From assembly GCA_020249435.1 (NCBI GenBank), contig JADCFQ010000003.1, forward strand, positions 1 through 64,000: 64,000 nucleotides of DNA, read 5' to 3'. The stretch comes from Roseomonas sp. Lineage in GTDB: Bacteria; Pseudomonadota; Alphaproteobacteria; Acetobacterales; Acetobacteraceae. The translations under genes and the position numbers were made by a program. The notes beneath the pieces were generated by a model. That model did not search any database, had not been told where the DNA came from, and worked only from the letters and a program-made list of their open reading frames with translations. This document shows, in pieces, positions 8,615 through 19,900 of the stretch (the first letter of the stretch is position 1; the number at the start of each line of letters is the position of its first letter).

Positions 8615-8983
8615 GCCCCAATGATAGAACAGCGCTGAAAGCGCACCGACCACCACCACCAAAGGCAGCGCCTGGAAAAACAGAATGAAGGAAGCACCGG
8701 GGCGCAGTTCCTGAAACGGCAAGGTGCTGCCACCCAAACATCCAAAAACCACCGATGTGCCGGCCTGCGTCGCCACCGCCAGCGCATTCACCGCATTACC
8801 CAAATAGCCAAAGCCCGCGCGGAGCGGCGCGATATGCAGCAGCGCCGCGCCAAGGGCGATTTGCAGCGCCAAGCCCATCACCACAACGCGTGCCGAAACA
8901 CCGCGATTGAACCCGCCCATCCCCCAGGCCAGCAGGCAAAGCGCAAGCAGGCCAAAGCTGGATTGGACTTGCAGCGCGGTCAT
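8615..8983 (-). pseudogene. Truncated CNT-family (NupC-like) nucleoside transporter
   Basis: The first 123 codons encode the N-terminal part of a concentrative nucleoside transporter. There are three hydrophobic segments (around 5-25, 33-50 and 60-82), then the typical ELRPGASFILFFQALPLVVV and GALSALFYHWG. Homology ends exactly at codon 123, where the IS21-type terminus begins; the frame then runs through foreign sequence to a stop at 8498. CNT proteins are about 400 residues, so roughly two thirds is lost and the protein is surely non-functional. It starts four bases inside the end of rmuC, so it was probably co-transcribed with purH and rmuC. Confidence 0.8.
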
Positions 8984-10410
8984 GTCGGCGGATGATCCTC
9001 ATCGGCTGGCAATACGCCATCCACGCCAAGCAGGCTTGCCGCCTGATCACCTGGCATGGCCTCCACATCCTTCAGCTTGCGCGCGATGGCTCGGGTGCGG
9101 GTACGAGCATCGCCGATGGAATTGCCGACCGTTGTCACCTGCTTGCCAAGCTTTTCCAAAACACCATCCATCTTGGCCATTTCCGCCTTGGTGGCGGAAA
9201 GCAATTCGCGCACACTTTCGGCATTCTTCGAAAGTGCAAGTGTCACATGCCCAAGCTGAATGGTGCGCAGCATGGCCGGCAGCAAAGAAGGTCCCGCGAT
9301 AAACACCCGCGCATTGCGCCCGACATCATCAATCAATCCTGGGATGCGCGCGACTTCGGCGTAAAGCCCCTCGGTCGGCAGATACATCACCGCAAATTCC
9401 GTGGTGGCGGGCGGATTGATGTATTTGTCGCGGATCTTCAGCGCCTCACCGCGAATGCGCGCTTCCAGGCCCTTGCGCGCCTGCGCTTCGGCCTCAGTCT
9501 CTCCCGCATCATGCGCTTGCAGCAGGCGTTCGTAATCCTCCACCGGGAATTTCGCATCCACTGGCAGGCGCACCGGCGCTTCCTGACCAACCGGCATCAG
9601 AATGGCGAATTCCACCGTGTCATTGCTGCCGTCGCGCAGTTTTACGTTTGTCTCGTATGAACCCTGCGGCAGGAAATCATCCAATAGTGCCTTGACTTGC
9701 GCTTCGCCCCAACCGCCGCGTGTTTTCACATTGGAGAAAAGGCGCTTCAGATCGCCGACTTGGCTCGCCACCGATTGCACATTGCCCATCATCGCCTGGA
9801 TGGCATTGAACTGGTCAATCACGCGGGTGAAGCTTTCGCTCATTTGCTTCTCAACCGCCGCGCCCAATTGCTCATTCACGCTGGCCTGAATTTCTGCGAG
9901 GCGTTTGTCATTGGCTTCGCGCATTTCCTTGAGCTTGGCTTCAAGCTCGGCGCGACTTTCATTGCCCTTGCGGTCAATCACATCGCGCGCCGCTGCCATT
10001 TCCTGGGCGATGGCGCTTTTCATCGCAGCTTGGGATTCGGCCAGCGCGGCGCGCACCTGTTCCACCATCACCTGCACGCGCGCGGCGGCATCGGCATTTT
10101 CCTGGCGCAGCCTGGCAGCGCTTTCGCGTGCTTCCAGCACGCCCTGCTGCTGTGCCTGTGCGGTGGCGCCTTGCACTTCCATCAACTTCGTCGTCAGCGC
10201 CGACATTTCGCGCCCCAGCGTCACCTCGCTCGCGGATAGTGCCGCTTTCAGGTCGCCTGTAAGCGCTGCGAGCCTTTCGCCCTGCCGTTCCTGCGCGGCT
10301 AGCAGCATGGCAGTGGCAGGATCAGTCGTGGGCTTGCGTAACAGCAGCGCCAGCACCAGCGCCGCAACCACGCCAAGCCCAACCAGCAGCAGAATGTTTT
10401 CAAGCGCCAT
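8980..10410 (-). CDS. rmuC: DNA recombination protein RmuC
   Basis: A 476-residue protein with an N-terminal membrane helix (about 5-24), a long Glu/Ala/Gln-rich coiled coil (about 40-190) and the RmuC nuclease-like domain. The domain is recognised by KTRGGWGEAQVKALLDDFLP and LPVDAKFPVEDYERL, and further by DKYINPPATTEFAVMYLPTE. RmuC is thought to limit inverted-repeat-associated rearrangements. It follows purH by nine bases and overlaps the truncated CNT gene, so it lies in the middle of a minus-strand operon. Confidence 0.93.
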   Translation of the reverse strand: MALENILLLVGLGVVAALVLALLLRKPTTDPATAMLLAAQERQGERLAALTGDLKAALSASEVTLGREMSALTTKLMEVQGATAQAQQQGVLEARESAARLRQENADAAARVQVMVEQVRAALAESQAAMKSAIAQEMAAARDVIDRKGNESRAELEAKLKEMREANDKRLAEIQASVNEQLGAAVEKQMSESFTRVIDQFNAIQAMMGNVQSVASQVGDLKRLFSNVKTRGGWGEAQVKALLDDFLPQGSYETNVKLRDGSNDTVEFAILMPVGQEAPVRLPVDAKFPVEDYERLLQAHDAGETEAEAQARKGLEARIRGEALKIRDKYINPPATTEFAVMYLPTEGLYAEVARIPGLIDDVGRNARVFIAGPSLLPAMLRTIQLGHVTLALSKNAESVRELLSATKAEMAKMDGVLEKLGKQVTTVGNSIGDARTRTRAIARKLKDVEAMPGDQAASLLGVDGVLPADEDHPPT

Positions 10411-10419
10411 GCAGTTTGC

Positions 10420-11997
10420 TCAATGCCGGAAATGCCGCATGCCGGTGAATACCATGGCAAGCCCGGCCTTATCGGCGGCTTCAATCACCTCATTATCCCG
10501 GATTGAACCGCCCGGCTGAATAATGGCGGTCGCACCGGCGGAAGCCGCGATTTCCAGCCCATCGGCAAAGGGAAAAAACGCATCTGATGCCACAACCGAA
10601 CCCTTGGCCAAAGGTTCAGGCAGGCCCGCTGCCTTGGCTGCGGCTTCGCTTTTCCAGGCGGCGATGCGGCTGCTCTCCGCGCGGTTCATCTGCCCCGCGC
10701 CAATGCCGACGGTCGCGAGGTTCTTCGCATAGACAATGGCATTGGATTTCACATGCTTGCAGACGCGGAAGGCAAAAAGCAGATCGGCCATTTCGGCCGC
10801 TGTCGGCGCGCGCTTCGTGACGCATTTCAGGGTCGCTTCCGTCACCCGCCCGGCATCACGCGATTGCGCCAGAAAACCGCCCGCGACAGAACGAAACACC
10901 ATCCCCGGCGCGGCAGGATCGGGCAGGCCACCGGTCAGCAGCAGGCGCAGATTCTTCTTCTTGGCAAAAACCGCGAGTGCGGCTTCATCCGCGTCGGGTG
11001 CAATGACCACTTCGGTGAAGATTGCCGTGATGCGCTCTGCCGCCGCGGCATCCAGCCTGCGATTGGCCGCGACAATGCCGCCGAAAGCCGAAACCGGATC
11101 GCATAGCAGCGCGCGGTCCCAAGCCTGCGTCAAATCATTGGCTACGGCAATGCCGCAGGGATTGGCGTGTTTCACAATCACAATTGCTGGATCAGCAAAC
11201 TCGGCGAGTGCTTCAAAGGCCGCGTCGGTATCGTTCAGGTTGTTATAGGACAGCTCCTTCCCCTGGATTTGCCGCGCGGTGGCAATGCCGGGGCGTGCGC
11301 TGCCATCCACATAAAACGCTGCCGATTGATGCGGGTTTTCGCCGTAGCGCAAAGTCTGACGCAGCGTGCCGGTGAAGCTGAGGCGTTCAGGAAATGCCTG
11401 CCCTTCCTGCCCCGCAAACCAGCCGGAAATCGCCGCATCATAGGCTGCAGTGCGCGCATAGGCCGCTGCCGCCAAACGCCGGCGCGTAGAAAGGCGCGTG
11501 CCGCCTGCTTCCGCAATTTCCGCCTGCACTTCGGCAAAATGCGCGGGTTCCGTCAGCACCGCGACATGGGCGTGGTTCTTGGCGGCGCTGCGGATCATCG
11601 CCGGGCCGCCAATATCAATATTTTCGATGCAGTCTTCGAAATCCGCGCCTTTCGCAACCGTTGCCTCGAACGGGTAGAGATTCACCGCCACCAGATCAAT
11701 CGGCGCAATGCCATGCGCTTGCATTTGCGCCAGATGCTCGGCCAGATCGCGCCGGCCCAGAATGCCGCCATGCACTTGCGGCACAAGCGTCTTCACACGG
11801 CCATCCAGAATTTCCGGAAAGCCCGTGTGGTCCGATACATCCTTCACGGGCACGCGCGCCTCGCGCAGCGCCTTGGCCGTGCCGCCGGTGGAAAGGATCT
11901 CCACCCCGCGCGCCGCGAGGAAACGGCCAAATTCGATCAGCCCGGTCTTGTCGGAAACGGAAAGCAGCGCGCGGCGCGGCGCGATCACATCAGTCAT
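10420..11997 (-). CDS. purH: Bifunctional AICAR transformylase / IMP cyclohydrolase
   Basis: A 525-residue PurH catalysing the last two steps of IMP synthesis. The N-terminal MGS-like cyclohydrolase domain starts with [17 protein letters not shown] and contains [10 protein letters not shown] and [14 protein letters not shown]. The C-terminal transformylase half carries the KHANPCG motif and ends with [18 protein letters not shown], both diagnostic. Length is normal for the family. It heads the purH-rmuC-(CNT) transcript; the ribosome-binding site lies in GATTCCTACC upstream on the minus strand and looks modest. Confidence 0.97.
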   Translation of the reverse strand: MTDVIAPRRALLSVSDKTGLIEFGRFLAARGVEILSTGGTAKALREARVPVKDVSDHTGFPEILDGRVKTLVPQVHGGILGRRDLAEHLAQMQAHGIAPIDLVAVNLYPFEATVAKGADFEDCIENIDIGGPAMIRSAAKNHAHVAVLTEPAHFAEVQAEIAEAGGTRLSTRRRLAAAAYARTAAYDAAISGWFAGQEGQAFPERLSFTGTLRQTLRYGENPHQSAAFYVDGSARPGIATARQIQGKELSYNNLNDTDAAFEALAEFADPAIVIVKHANPCGIAVANDLTQAWDRALLCDPVSAFGGIVAANRRLDAAAAERITAIFTEVVIAPDADEAALAVFAKKKNLRLLLTGGLPDPAAPGMVFRSVAGGFLAQSRDAGRVTEATLKCVTKRAPTAAEMADLLFAFRVCKHVKSNAIVYAKNLATVGIGAGQMNRAESSRIAAWKSEAAAKAAGLPEPLAKGSVVASDAFFPFADGLEIAASAGATAIIQPGGSIRDNEVIEAADKAGLAMVFTGMRHFRH

Positions 11998-12066
11998 GGT
12001 AGGAATCCGTGCAAATAACGCCTTGCGCCATACGCCCGGCGGCAGGGGGGATCAACCCTGACACGG

Positions 12067-12414
12067 CTAATCAACGGGCAGGAAAATGAACACCACGGCG
12101 CCGAGCAGGCACAGCGCAGCGGCGGCGAAATTCCAGCGCAACGGCTCCCCCAGCCACATCACGGAAAACACGGCAAAGACCGCAAGCGTAATCACTTCCT
12201 GCATGATCTTGAGCTGCTGGCCGGTAAAAACCCCATAGCCGATGCGGTTTGCGGGCACGGCCAGGCAATATTCAAAAAACGCAATGCCCCAGGAAGCCAG
12301 CACTGCAAGCCAAATGGGCCAGCTTGGCTGCTTCAAATGCCCATACCAGGCGAAGGTCATCAGGATATTGCTGCCGAGCAGCAGCACGGGCGTCAGCAGG
12401 AAGGGGCTGGTCAT
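12067..12414 (-). CDS. DMT-family protein (DUF486)
   Basis: A 115-residue protein with four hydrophobic helices, matching the DUF486 group of small DMT-like membrane proteins. Recognisable stretches are TFAWYGHLK, WGIAFFEYCLAVPANRIGY and QLKIMQEVITL. The start at 12414 overlaps the stop of the AmpG-like gene by four bases. No transported substrate is known for this family. Confidence 0.85.
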   Translation of the reverse strand: MTSPFLLTPVLLLGSNILMTFAWYGHLKQPSWPIWLAVLASWGIAFFEYCLAVPANRIGYGVFTGQQLKIMQEVITLAVFAVFSVMWLGEPLRWNFAAAALCLLGAVVFIFLPVD

Positions 12415-13673
12415 GTCGCGGTTCTTTCCGTTCCAGGCGGCAGGCGGCGCAGCAGCCAGACCATGATGGCCATGGCGGGCAGAGCCGCCGCCGTGGTCAG
12501 CACAAAAAACCACGGCCAGCCCAGACCCTCCGCCAGCATGCCCGATGTCGCGCCCAAGGTGCGTAAGGGCACAGCCGCCAGGGATGACAGCAGCGCATAT
12601 TGTGTCGCGGTGAAGCTGCGGCTGGTGAGCATGCCCAGATAGGAAAGAAACGCCGCATCCGCCAAGCCATCGGTGAAATTCTCCACCCCCACCTGCGCGA
12701 AAAGCATGCGGATATCATGCCCGGCAAAGGCCAGCGCGACATACATGAGGTTGGAGAGCATTTGCGTGATCCCGGTCAGGATCAAGGCGCGCCCGGTGCC
12801 AAGCTTCGCCACCAACCAACCGCCGGCCAGCGCGCCGGCCAGTGTCGCGACAAGGCCAAAGACCGAGGAAACCCCCGCCACTTCCAGGCGCGTAAAACCA
12901 AGCTCGCGATAAAAGGGCGCGGTCATGATGCCGGCCAGGGCCTCGCCCAGTTTGAACAGGGCCACAAAGGCCAGGATCGCGAACCAATAGCGCCGACGCA
13001 TGAAATCGGCGAAGGGTTCAATCACCGCATAGCGCAGCCGCGCGGCCCAGCCTTCGGGCGCGGCGCTGGCTTGGCGTTCGGGCTCGGCCGCCAGAAGCAC
13101 GGCAAGCACGCCAAGCCCAACCATCGCCGCGCAGCCGGCAAAGGCGAAGGCCCAGCCAGCGAATTCCGCCATGGCGAGCGCCCCCGCCGTCGCCGCCAGC
13201 AAGGCGCCGCGATAGCCCCAGACATAGCAGGCGAGCCCATAGCCTTGGTCCGCCTCCTCCAGGCTTTCGATACGAAAGGCGTCAATCACAATATCCTGGC
13301 TGGCGGACAGGAAAGCGACCGTGACAGCAACCGCCACTGTCAGGCTGACATCCAGCGCGGGGTTGGTTTGGCCGAGTGCGATAATGGCGCCAATCAGCGG
13401 AATTTGGATGGAAAGCAGCCAGCCGCGCCGGCGCCCGAGCGCGCGGAACAAGGGCGGCGGGCTATGATCTATCAGCGGCGACCAGAGGAATTTCAGCGAA
13501 TAGGACAGCCCAATCAGCGCCGTGAAGCCGATGGCAGCCAGTGACAGGTTGGATTCCGCCAGCCATTGCCGGAGCGTGAAGGCCGAAAGCGGCAGCGGCA
13601 CCCCCGCGGCAAAGCCGAGTGCGAGCAGCACAAGGAAGCGCTTGTCGCGCCAACGGGGAAGCGAATCGGCCAT
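12411..13673 (-). CDS. AmpG-like MFS transporter
   Basis: A 420-residue membrane protein with about 12 helices. The N-terminal half resembles AmpG, the inner-membrane permease importing anhydro-muropeptides for cell-wall recycling: RWRDKRFLVLLALGFAAGVP, then SYSLKFLWSPLIDH, then SASQDIVIDAFRIE. ATG 13673 is chosen, since the 13 residues upstream (VAGGRCFCQFQA) are not family-like. It is followed with a 4-bp overlap by the DUF486 gene and lies divergent from the Yip1-domain gene. Import of muropeptides is a family-based inference. Confidence 0.8.
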   Translation of the reverse strand: MADSLPRWRDKRFLVLLALGFAAGVPLPLSAFTLRQWLAESNLSLAAIGFTALIGLSYSLKFLWSPLIDHSPPPLFRALGRRRGWLLSIQIPLIGAIIALGQTNPALDVSLTVAVAVTVAFLSASQDIVIDAFRIESLEEADQGYGLACYVWGYRGALLAATAGALAMAEFAGWAFAFAGCAAMVGLGVLAVLLAAEPERQASAAPEGWAARLRYAVIEPFADFMRRRYWFAILAFVALFKLGEALAGIMTAPFYRELGFTRLEVAGVSSVFGLVATLAGALAGGWLVAKLGTGRALILTGITQMLSNLMYVALAFAGHDIRMLFAQVGVENFTDGLADAAFLSYLGMLTSRSFTATQYALLSSLAAVPLRTLGATSGMLAEGLGWPWFFVLTTAAALPAMAIMVWLLRRLPPGTERTAT

Positions 13674-13777
13674 GGCCTGAAACTGACAGAAGCAGCGCCC
13701 GCCTGCCACCACCTATGGCTTGCCCGCGGCCCAAGGCCTGGCGCAAGATCAGCGTAAGGATAGCGGGAGGCTACGGC

Positions 13778-14314
13778 ATGAATACCATCGCCCGGGCGAA
13801 GGGCCTTTTGGTGGAACCCGGCAAGACCTGGGATGGCATTGCGGCCGAGCCCATGACGCTTGGCGGCGTTTTCATGGGCTATGTGCTGCCCATGGCGGCG
13901 ATTCCTTCCATCGGCAGTGCGATTGGCACTTTTCTGGGCGGGAATGTGCCAAATGTCGTGGAATTGGCCATCAGCTACGTCGTTGCGGTGGTGAGTGTGC
14001 TGATCATGGGCAAGATCATGTCGCCCTTGGCCGCGCGGTTTGGCGCCGCGCCGGATGCCAATGCCGGCATGAAGCTCGCGGCCTTCGCGCCTACCGGGGC
14101 CTGGGTTGGCGGGCTTGCGCTGATGGTGCCCTCGATTGGCGGGCTGCTGGCCTTGGTCGGTGCGCTCTACACGCTTTACCTGTTTTATGATGGCGCGCAG
14201 AGGCTGTTTCCTGTCGCCCCCATCAAGGCGCGCATGCTGGGCTTTGCGGCTGTTCTGGCCTCGATCCTATTGAATATGCTGATTGGCCTTGGTGTCGGCA
14301 TGCTGATCGCCTGA
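13778..14314 (+). CDS. Yip1-domain membrane protein
   Basis: A 178-residue protein with about five hydrophobic helices. The N-terminus (ARAKGLLVEPGKTWDGIAAEP) followed by membrane segments with YVLPMAAIPSIGSAIG and ALYTLYLFYDGAQRLF fits the bacterial Yip1/YIPF group. The start is set by the GCGGGAGG ribosome-binding site at 13763-13770; the longer open frame upstream is antisense to the AmpG-like gene. Function in bacteria is unknown. Confidence 0.8.
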   Translation: MNTIARAKGLLVEPGKTWDGIAAEPMTLGGVFMGYVLPMAAIPSIGSAIGTFLGGNVPNVVELAISYVVAVVSVLIMGKIMSPLAARFGAAPDANAGMKLAAFAPTGAWVGGLALMVPSIGGLLALVGALYTLYLFYDGAQRLFPVAPIKARMLGFAAVLASILLNMLIGLGVGMLIA

Positions 14315-14379
14315 CCGCCCGCCCTTCCCGCCGCGCCCGCTGCGCTTATATCGGGCGAGAGGATTTGGGGATTTGGGCA

Positions 14380-15315
14380 ATGCTTGTGACAGTTTTCGGC
14401 GGCGGTGGCTTTATCGGGCGCCATATCGTGCAGCGTCTGGCAGCAGCCGGGCACAGCATCCGGATTGCCGGGCGCGATACCGAACGCGCCGCCAGGCTTT
14501 GCACCATGGGCGGTGTTGGGCAGATCACGCCCATTGCGGCCTCCATCACTGATGAGGCTTCGTCAGCCCGCGCGGTGGCGGGGGCGGATATTGTCATCAA
14601 TCTGGTCGGCATTCTGTTCGAAAGCCGCGCCGGGGATTTCCAGCGTATCCAGTCGGAAGGTGCCGGGCGCGTTGCGCGTCTGGCGGCTGCGGCCGGGGCC
14701 AAGCAATTCCTGCATCTGTCGGCGATTGGCGCCGATGCCGCGAGCCCGAGCCTTTATGCGCAGACCAAGGCAGCTGGTGAGGCAGCCGTGCTGGCGGCAT
14801 TCCCCGGCGCCATCATCCTGCGGCCTTCGGTGGTATTCGGGGCCGAGGATCAATTCTTCAACCGTTTTGCGGGGCTTGCTGCCCTGCTGCCCTTCATGCC
14901 AGTGGTGGCGGGCGAAACCCGCTTCCAGCCGGTTTATGTGGGGGATGTGGCGGATGCGGCCATGGCCGCGCTGGCGGACCCGGCGGCTTCGGGCAAGGTG
15001 TTTGAACTCGGCGGCCCGCGCGTGATGAGCATGCGGCAAGTGCTGCGCTACATCTTAGACGTGACCGGCCGCCAGCGCCCCATGATCACCCTGCCAGAGG
15101 GCTTTGTGCGCCTGCAAGCGCGCCTGGGGGAGCTGCTGCCAACGCCGCCTTTGACGCGCGATCAGCTGATCCTGCTCGGCAAGGATAATGTGGTTTCGCC
15201 GAATGCCTTGGGATTTCAGGCACTTGGTATTGAACCCAAGGCGGTGGAGGCAATTGTGCCCGGCTACCTCGCGCGGTTTCGCGTGGGTGGGCAGAGGGTG
15301 ACGGCGCCGAGCTAA
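14380..15315 (+). CDS. NDUFA9-like NAD(P)-binding protein (extended/atypical SDR)
   Basis: A 311-residue Rossmann-fold protein. It opens with the nucleotide-binding pattern TVFGGGGFIGRHIVQRL and has an NLVGIL strand and a YAQTKAAGE active-site-like Tyr-x3-Lys. The family is the complex I NDUFA9 subunit group, common in alphaproteobacteria, where the protein is thought to assist respiratory complex I or carry NADPH. It is a lone plus-strand gene after the Yip1-domain gene. ATG 14380 is preferred over 14365 because the family begins directly with the glycine-rich strand. Confidence 0.85.
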   Translation: MLVTVFGGGGFIGRHIVQRLAAAGHSIRIAGRDTERAARLCTMGGVGQITPIAASITDEASSARAVAGADIVINLVGILFESRAGDFQRIQSEGAGRVARLAAAAGAKQFLHLSAIGADAASPSLYAQTKAAGEAAVLAAFPGAIILRPSVVFGAEDQFFNRFAGLAALLPFMPVVAGETRFQPVYVGDVADAAMAALADPAASGKVFELGGPRVMSMRQVLRYILDVTGRQRPMITLPEGFVRLQARLGELLPTPPLTRDQLILLGKDNVVSPNALGFQALGIEPKAVEAIVPGYLARFRVGGQRVTAPS

Positions 15316-15520
15316 TTTAGTCCGAAACGGTCTTTTATTTGGGGCAAAGGTAGTGCGTTTCGAGTTCGAGAAGGATGAGGCAGATTAAATAGGTCATAAA
15401 AACTGTCCTTATCGTGCAAAAAAGACTCGCCTTGGCGCGCGGCTTTGGCTATGGGGCGGGCAAGGGCTGGGGCGAAAGCCTCGCCAGCCCAGGGCTCACC
15501 CGCGACCAAGGACACCCCCA

Positions 15521-16960
15521 ATGGCCGAGAAAATGCTGCAATTCGTGCGCCTGGCGCAGCACCAGCCGGATAAGCGGGCAGCGACCGAACGTCGTGCCGA
15601 TTGGAATGAGGTCTATCGCCCCTTCGTCGCAGAGGCGGCGACCGAGCAGGCTTCCCGCTGTTCCCAATGCGGGGTGCCCTTCTGCCAGGTGCACTGCCCG
15701 CTCAATAACAACATCCCCGATTGGCTGAAGCTGACCGCCGAGGGCCGGCTTGAGGAAGCCTATGAGGTTGCCTCCGCCACCAATAACTTCCCAGAGATTT
15801 GCGGCCGCGTCTGCCCGCAGGATCGGCTATGCGAAGGCAATTGCGTGATCGAAAAGGGGTTCAATTCGGTCACCATTGGTGCGGTCGAAAAATACATCAC
15901 CGATACGGCTTGGGAGAATGGCTGGGTGAAGCCGCCCAAGCCCGTGCGCGAAAGGGCTGAGAGCATTGGCATCATTGGTGCCGGCCCTGCCGGCATGGCG
16001 GCGGCGGAGCGGCTGCGCGTGATGGGCTTTCAGGTCACGATTTATGATCGGCATGACCGCGCGGGCGGGCTGATGATTTACGGCATCCCGAATTTCAAGC
16101 TGGAAAAGGATGTGGTGGTGCGCCGCTGGCAGCAATATGCCGAAGGCGGCATTGAATTCCGGCTGAATTGCGCGGTGGGGCGCGATATCTCCTTGGGCGA
16201 GTTGCGCCGCAAACATGCCGCGGTGTTGATCGCGACCGGTGTCTATAAGGCGCGCGATATTACGGTGCCCGGCGCTGACCTGCCCGGCGTGCTGGCGGCG
16301 CTGGATTTCCTGATTGCGTCCAACCGCAAGGGCCTGGGTGATGCGGTGCCGGCATTCGATTCCGGCGCGTTGAATGCCGAAGGCCGGCATGTGGTGGTGA
16401 TTGGCGGCGGCGATACTGCGATGGATTGCGTGCGCACCGCCACGCGCCAAGGTGCCGCTTCCGTCACCTGTCTTTATCGGCGCGACAAGGCGAATATGCC
16501 GGGGTCCATGCGTGAAGTGTATAACGCCGAAGAAGAAGGCGTGCGCTTTGAATGGCTCGCCGCGCCCGAGGCTTTTGCAGGCAAGGCGAAGGTTGAAGCC
16601 GTGAGCGCGGTGCGCATGCATTTGGGCCTGCCGGATGCAACAGGCCGCCAACAGGTGGAACCCATCGCGGGCAGTGATTTCACCGTGCAGGCCGATCTGG
16701 TGATCAAGGCGCTTGGCTTCGATCCGGAAGATTTGCCGATGATGTTCGAAGAACCCGCGCTTGGCGTCACGCGCTGGGGCACGCTGAAGGTGGATCATCG
16801 CAGCATGATGACAGCGCTGCCGGGCGTATTCGCAGCGGGCGATATTGTGCGCGGTGCATCCCTGGTGGTTTGGGGCATTCGCGATGGCCGCGATGTCGCG
16901 GAACAGATCGCGGCTTTTGTGGAAGCCGGCAAGTCCAGCATGGCAGTGGCGGCGGAGTGA
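15521..16960 (+). CDS. gltD: Glutamate synthase, small (beta) subunit
   Basis: A 479-residue FAD/NADPH subunit of NADPH-glutamate synthase, delivering electrons to GltB. N-terminal cysteines for two 4Fe-4S clusters occur in CSQCGVPFCQVHCPL and CGRVCPQDRLCEGNC. FAD binding is at IGIIGAGPAGMAAAERL and NADPH binding at VVVIGGGDTAMDCVRTA. The start is preceded by AAGGA. The gene lies upstream of gltB and overlaps it by the ATGA type, whereas most gltBD operons place gltB first. The 205-bp region before it (15316-15520) holds no gene; no sigma-54 site is evident there. Confidence 0.96.
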   Translation: MAEKMLQFVRLAQHQPDKRAATERRADWNEVYRPFVAEAATEQASRCSQCGVPFCQVHCPLNNNIPDWLKLTAEGRLEEAYEVASATNNFPEICGRVCPQDRLCEGNCVIEKGFNSVTIGAVEKYITDTAWENGWVKPPKPVRERAESIGIIGAGPAGMAAAERLRVMGFQVTIYDRHDRAGGLMIYGIPNFKLEKDVVVRRWQQYAEGGIEFRLNCAVGRDISLGELRRKHAAVLIATGVYKARDITVPGADLPGVLAALDFLIASNRKGLGDAVPAFDSGALNAEGRHVVVIGGGDTAMDCVRTATRQGAASVTCLYRRDKANMPGSMREVYNAEEEGVRFEWLAAPEAFAGKAKVEAVSAVRMHLGLPDATGRQQVEPIAGSDFTVQADLVIKALGFDPEDLPMMFEEPALGVTRWGTLKVDHRSMMTALPGVFAAGDIVRGASLVVWGIRDGRDVAEQIAAFVEAGKSSMAVAAE

Positions 16961-19900
16961 TGGAGATGAACGATATCACACAAGACATCGCACTGATGGG
17001 CGCCGAAGCCGCACGCCTTGCCACCCAAGCACATATTGACCTAACGGAACCTGATGCCTGCGGTGTTGGCCTGGTGGCAGCACTTGATGGCAAGCCGCGG
17101 CGGGATGTGGTGCAGGCCGGCATTGATGCTTTGCGTGCGGTTTGGCATCGCGGTGCGGTGGATGCCGATGGCAAGACCGGCGATGGTGCGGGCATCCATG
17201 TCGAAATCCCGCAGGATTTCTTTGCTGCCGTCGTGGAACGCGGTGGTGACCGGCTGCGCCCCGGGCGGATTGCAGTTGGCCAGGTGTTTTTGCCGAAATC
17301 CGATCTGGGCGCGCAGGAACGCTGCCGGCAGATTGTGGAAACCGAGATTCTCAATGCCGGCTATGCGATTTATGGCTGGCGGCAAGTGCCGATCAATGTC
17401 GCCTGCATCGGCGAAAAGGCCAATGCGACGCGGCCTGAGATTGAACAAATCCTGATCCATGACCCGGAACAACGCGATATCGCGACCATTGAACGCGATA
17501 TGTATGTCATCCGTCGGCGGATTGAAAAACAGGCCATCGCGGCGCAAATTGCGGAGCTTTATCTCTGTTCGCTCTCTGCCCGGTCCATCATCTATAAGGG
17601 CATGTTCCTGGCGGAAGCGCTGACCGAATTCTACCCGGATTTGCTGGATGAACGCTTCGTCAGCCGCTTCGCGATTTATCATCAGCGCTATTCGACCAAT
17701 ACCTTCCCCACCTGGCGTCTGGCGCAGCCTTTCCGCACTTTGGCGCATAATGGCGAAATCAATACGCTGCATGGCAACGTAAATTGGATGAAGTCGCATG
17801 AGACGCGGCTTTCGCATCCTTTGCTTGATCCCTACATGGAAGATATCAAGCCGGTGGTGCAGGCGGGGGGTTCTGATACCGCAACCCTTGATAATGTGTT
17901 TGAATTGCTGGTGCGCGCCGGGCGTGATGCGCCCATGGCAAAGGCGCTGCTGATCCCGGAAAGCCTTGGCAATAACGCCACCATGCCGCCAGCGCATCGT
18001 GATCTGTTTCTTTATTGCAATGCGGTGATGGAACCCTGGGATGGTCCGGCGGCGATTTGCGCGACCGATGGGCGGTGGGTGGTGGCGGGGCTGGATCGGA
18101 ATGGTCTACGCCCACTTCGTTACAGCATCACCTCCGACGGCATGCTGATTGTGGGGTCTGAAACCGGCATGGTGAAGCTTGCCGAAGATCAGATCATCCA
18201 AAAGGGTCGCGTTGGTCCGGGCCAATCCATTGGCGTTGATCTGGATGAAGGGCGGTTCTTCGAAGACAGGGCGCTGAAGGATTTGATCTCGGGCCGCAAG
18301 CCCTTCGGCCAATGGACCGCGCGTACCACGCGCATTGATGAAATTGTGAAGGCCGAAGCTGATGAACGCGCCAATCTGACCGGTGAGGATTTGCGCCGCC
18401 GTCAGCTTTCCGTCGGCTATACCTTGGAAGAATTGGAATCCATCCTGCACCCCATGGTGGAAGACGCCAATGAGGCTGTGGGGTCCATGGGTGATGACAC
18501 GCCGATTGCGGTGCTGTCTGATCAATATCGCGGCCTGCATCATTATTTCCGCCAAGCCTTCAGCCAGGTGACCAATCCGCCGATTGATAGCCTGCGTGAA
18601 ACCCGCGTGATGACGTTGAAGACGCGGCTCGGCAATCTCGGGAATATCCTGGATGAGGACCCGACGCAGTGTGACATGCTGATGTTGGATAGCCCGGTGC
18701 TGTCCAATGCGGAATTTGACGCCATGCGCGCCTATATGGGTGCAACCGCTTGCGTGGTGGATTGCACCTTCCCGGTGGCAGAAGGTGAGGCGGGGCTACG
18801 CCGCCATATTGAACGTATCCGGCGTGAGGCCGAGGAAGGTGTGCGTTCCGGCTGCGCCCATGTGATTTTGACGGATGAGGCGCAATGCGCTGAACGCGCC
18901 GTGATTCCGATGATCCTTTCAGTGGGTGCGGTGCAGACGCATCTGGTGAAGAATGGGCTGCGGACTTTCACCTCGCTCAATGTCCGTGTCGCGGAAAGCC
19001 TTGATGTGCATTACGTCGCAGTGCTGATTGGCGCGGGCGCGACGACAGTGAATGCCTATCTGGCGCAGGAAAGCATCGCGGATCGGCATCGGCGTGGCTT
19101 GTTTGGTGCCATGTCGCTGCGTGAAGCGGTGGGGCGCTACAAGAAGGCGGTGGATAAGGGCCTGCTGAAGATCATGTCCAAGATGGGGATTGGCGTTTTG
19201 TCCTCCTATCGCGGCGGCATGAATTTCGAAGCGATTGGGCTTTCGCGCGCGCTGGTGGCGGAGTTCTTTCCCGGCACGCCTTCGCGCATTTCTGGCATTG
19301 GGCTTTCCGGTATTGCACGGCGCGTGCTCGCCTTGCACGAAAAAGCCTGGGCGGAAGGTGCTATCACGCTGCCGATTGGCGGGCTTTACAAGCTGCGCCG
19401 GCGTGGAGAGGCGCATGCCTTTGACGGCACGCTGATCCATACACTGCAAAGCGCGGTAGAATCCGAAAGCTACCAGACATTCAAGCGCTATTCCGATGCG
19501 GTGCGGCGTTTGCCTCCGGTTGCGCTGCGCGATCTGCTCGATTTCCGCACTGAAGGCCGTGCGGCGATTGCGCTTGAGGAAGTGGAAAGCATCACGGAAA
19601 TCAGGAAGCGCCTGGTCGCCCCCGGCATTTCGCTTGGTGCCCTCAGCCCCGAAGCGCATGAAACGCTTTCGATTGCCATGAACCGCATTGGGGCGCGTAG
19701 CGATTCCGGCGAAGGTGGCGAAGACCCGGCGCGGGCCAAGCCGCGCGCCAATGGCGATAACGCCAATTCCGCGATCAAGCAGATTGCCTCTGGCCGCTTT
19801 GGCGTGACTGCGGAATATCTGAATAATTGCCGAGAGATCGAAATCAAGGTCGCGCAGGGTGCGAAGCCTGGCGAAGGCGGGCAATTGCCCGGCTTCAAGG

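Noticed and set aside
12600-13544. A 314-codon open frame on the plus strand
   Set aside because: It is a shadow of the AmpG-like gene on the other strand; its composition is rich in Arg, Gly, Gln and His with no membrane or domain pattern.
15316-15520. Sigma-54 promoter before gltD
   Set aside because: No TGGCAC-N5-TTGC pattern was found in the gap.
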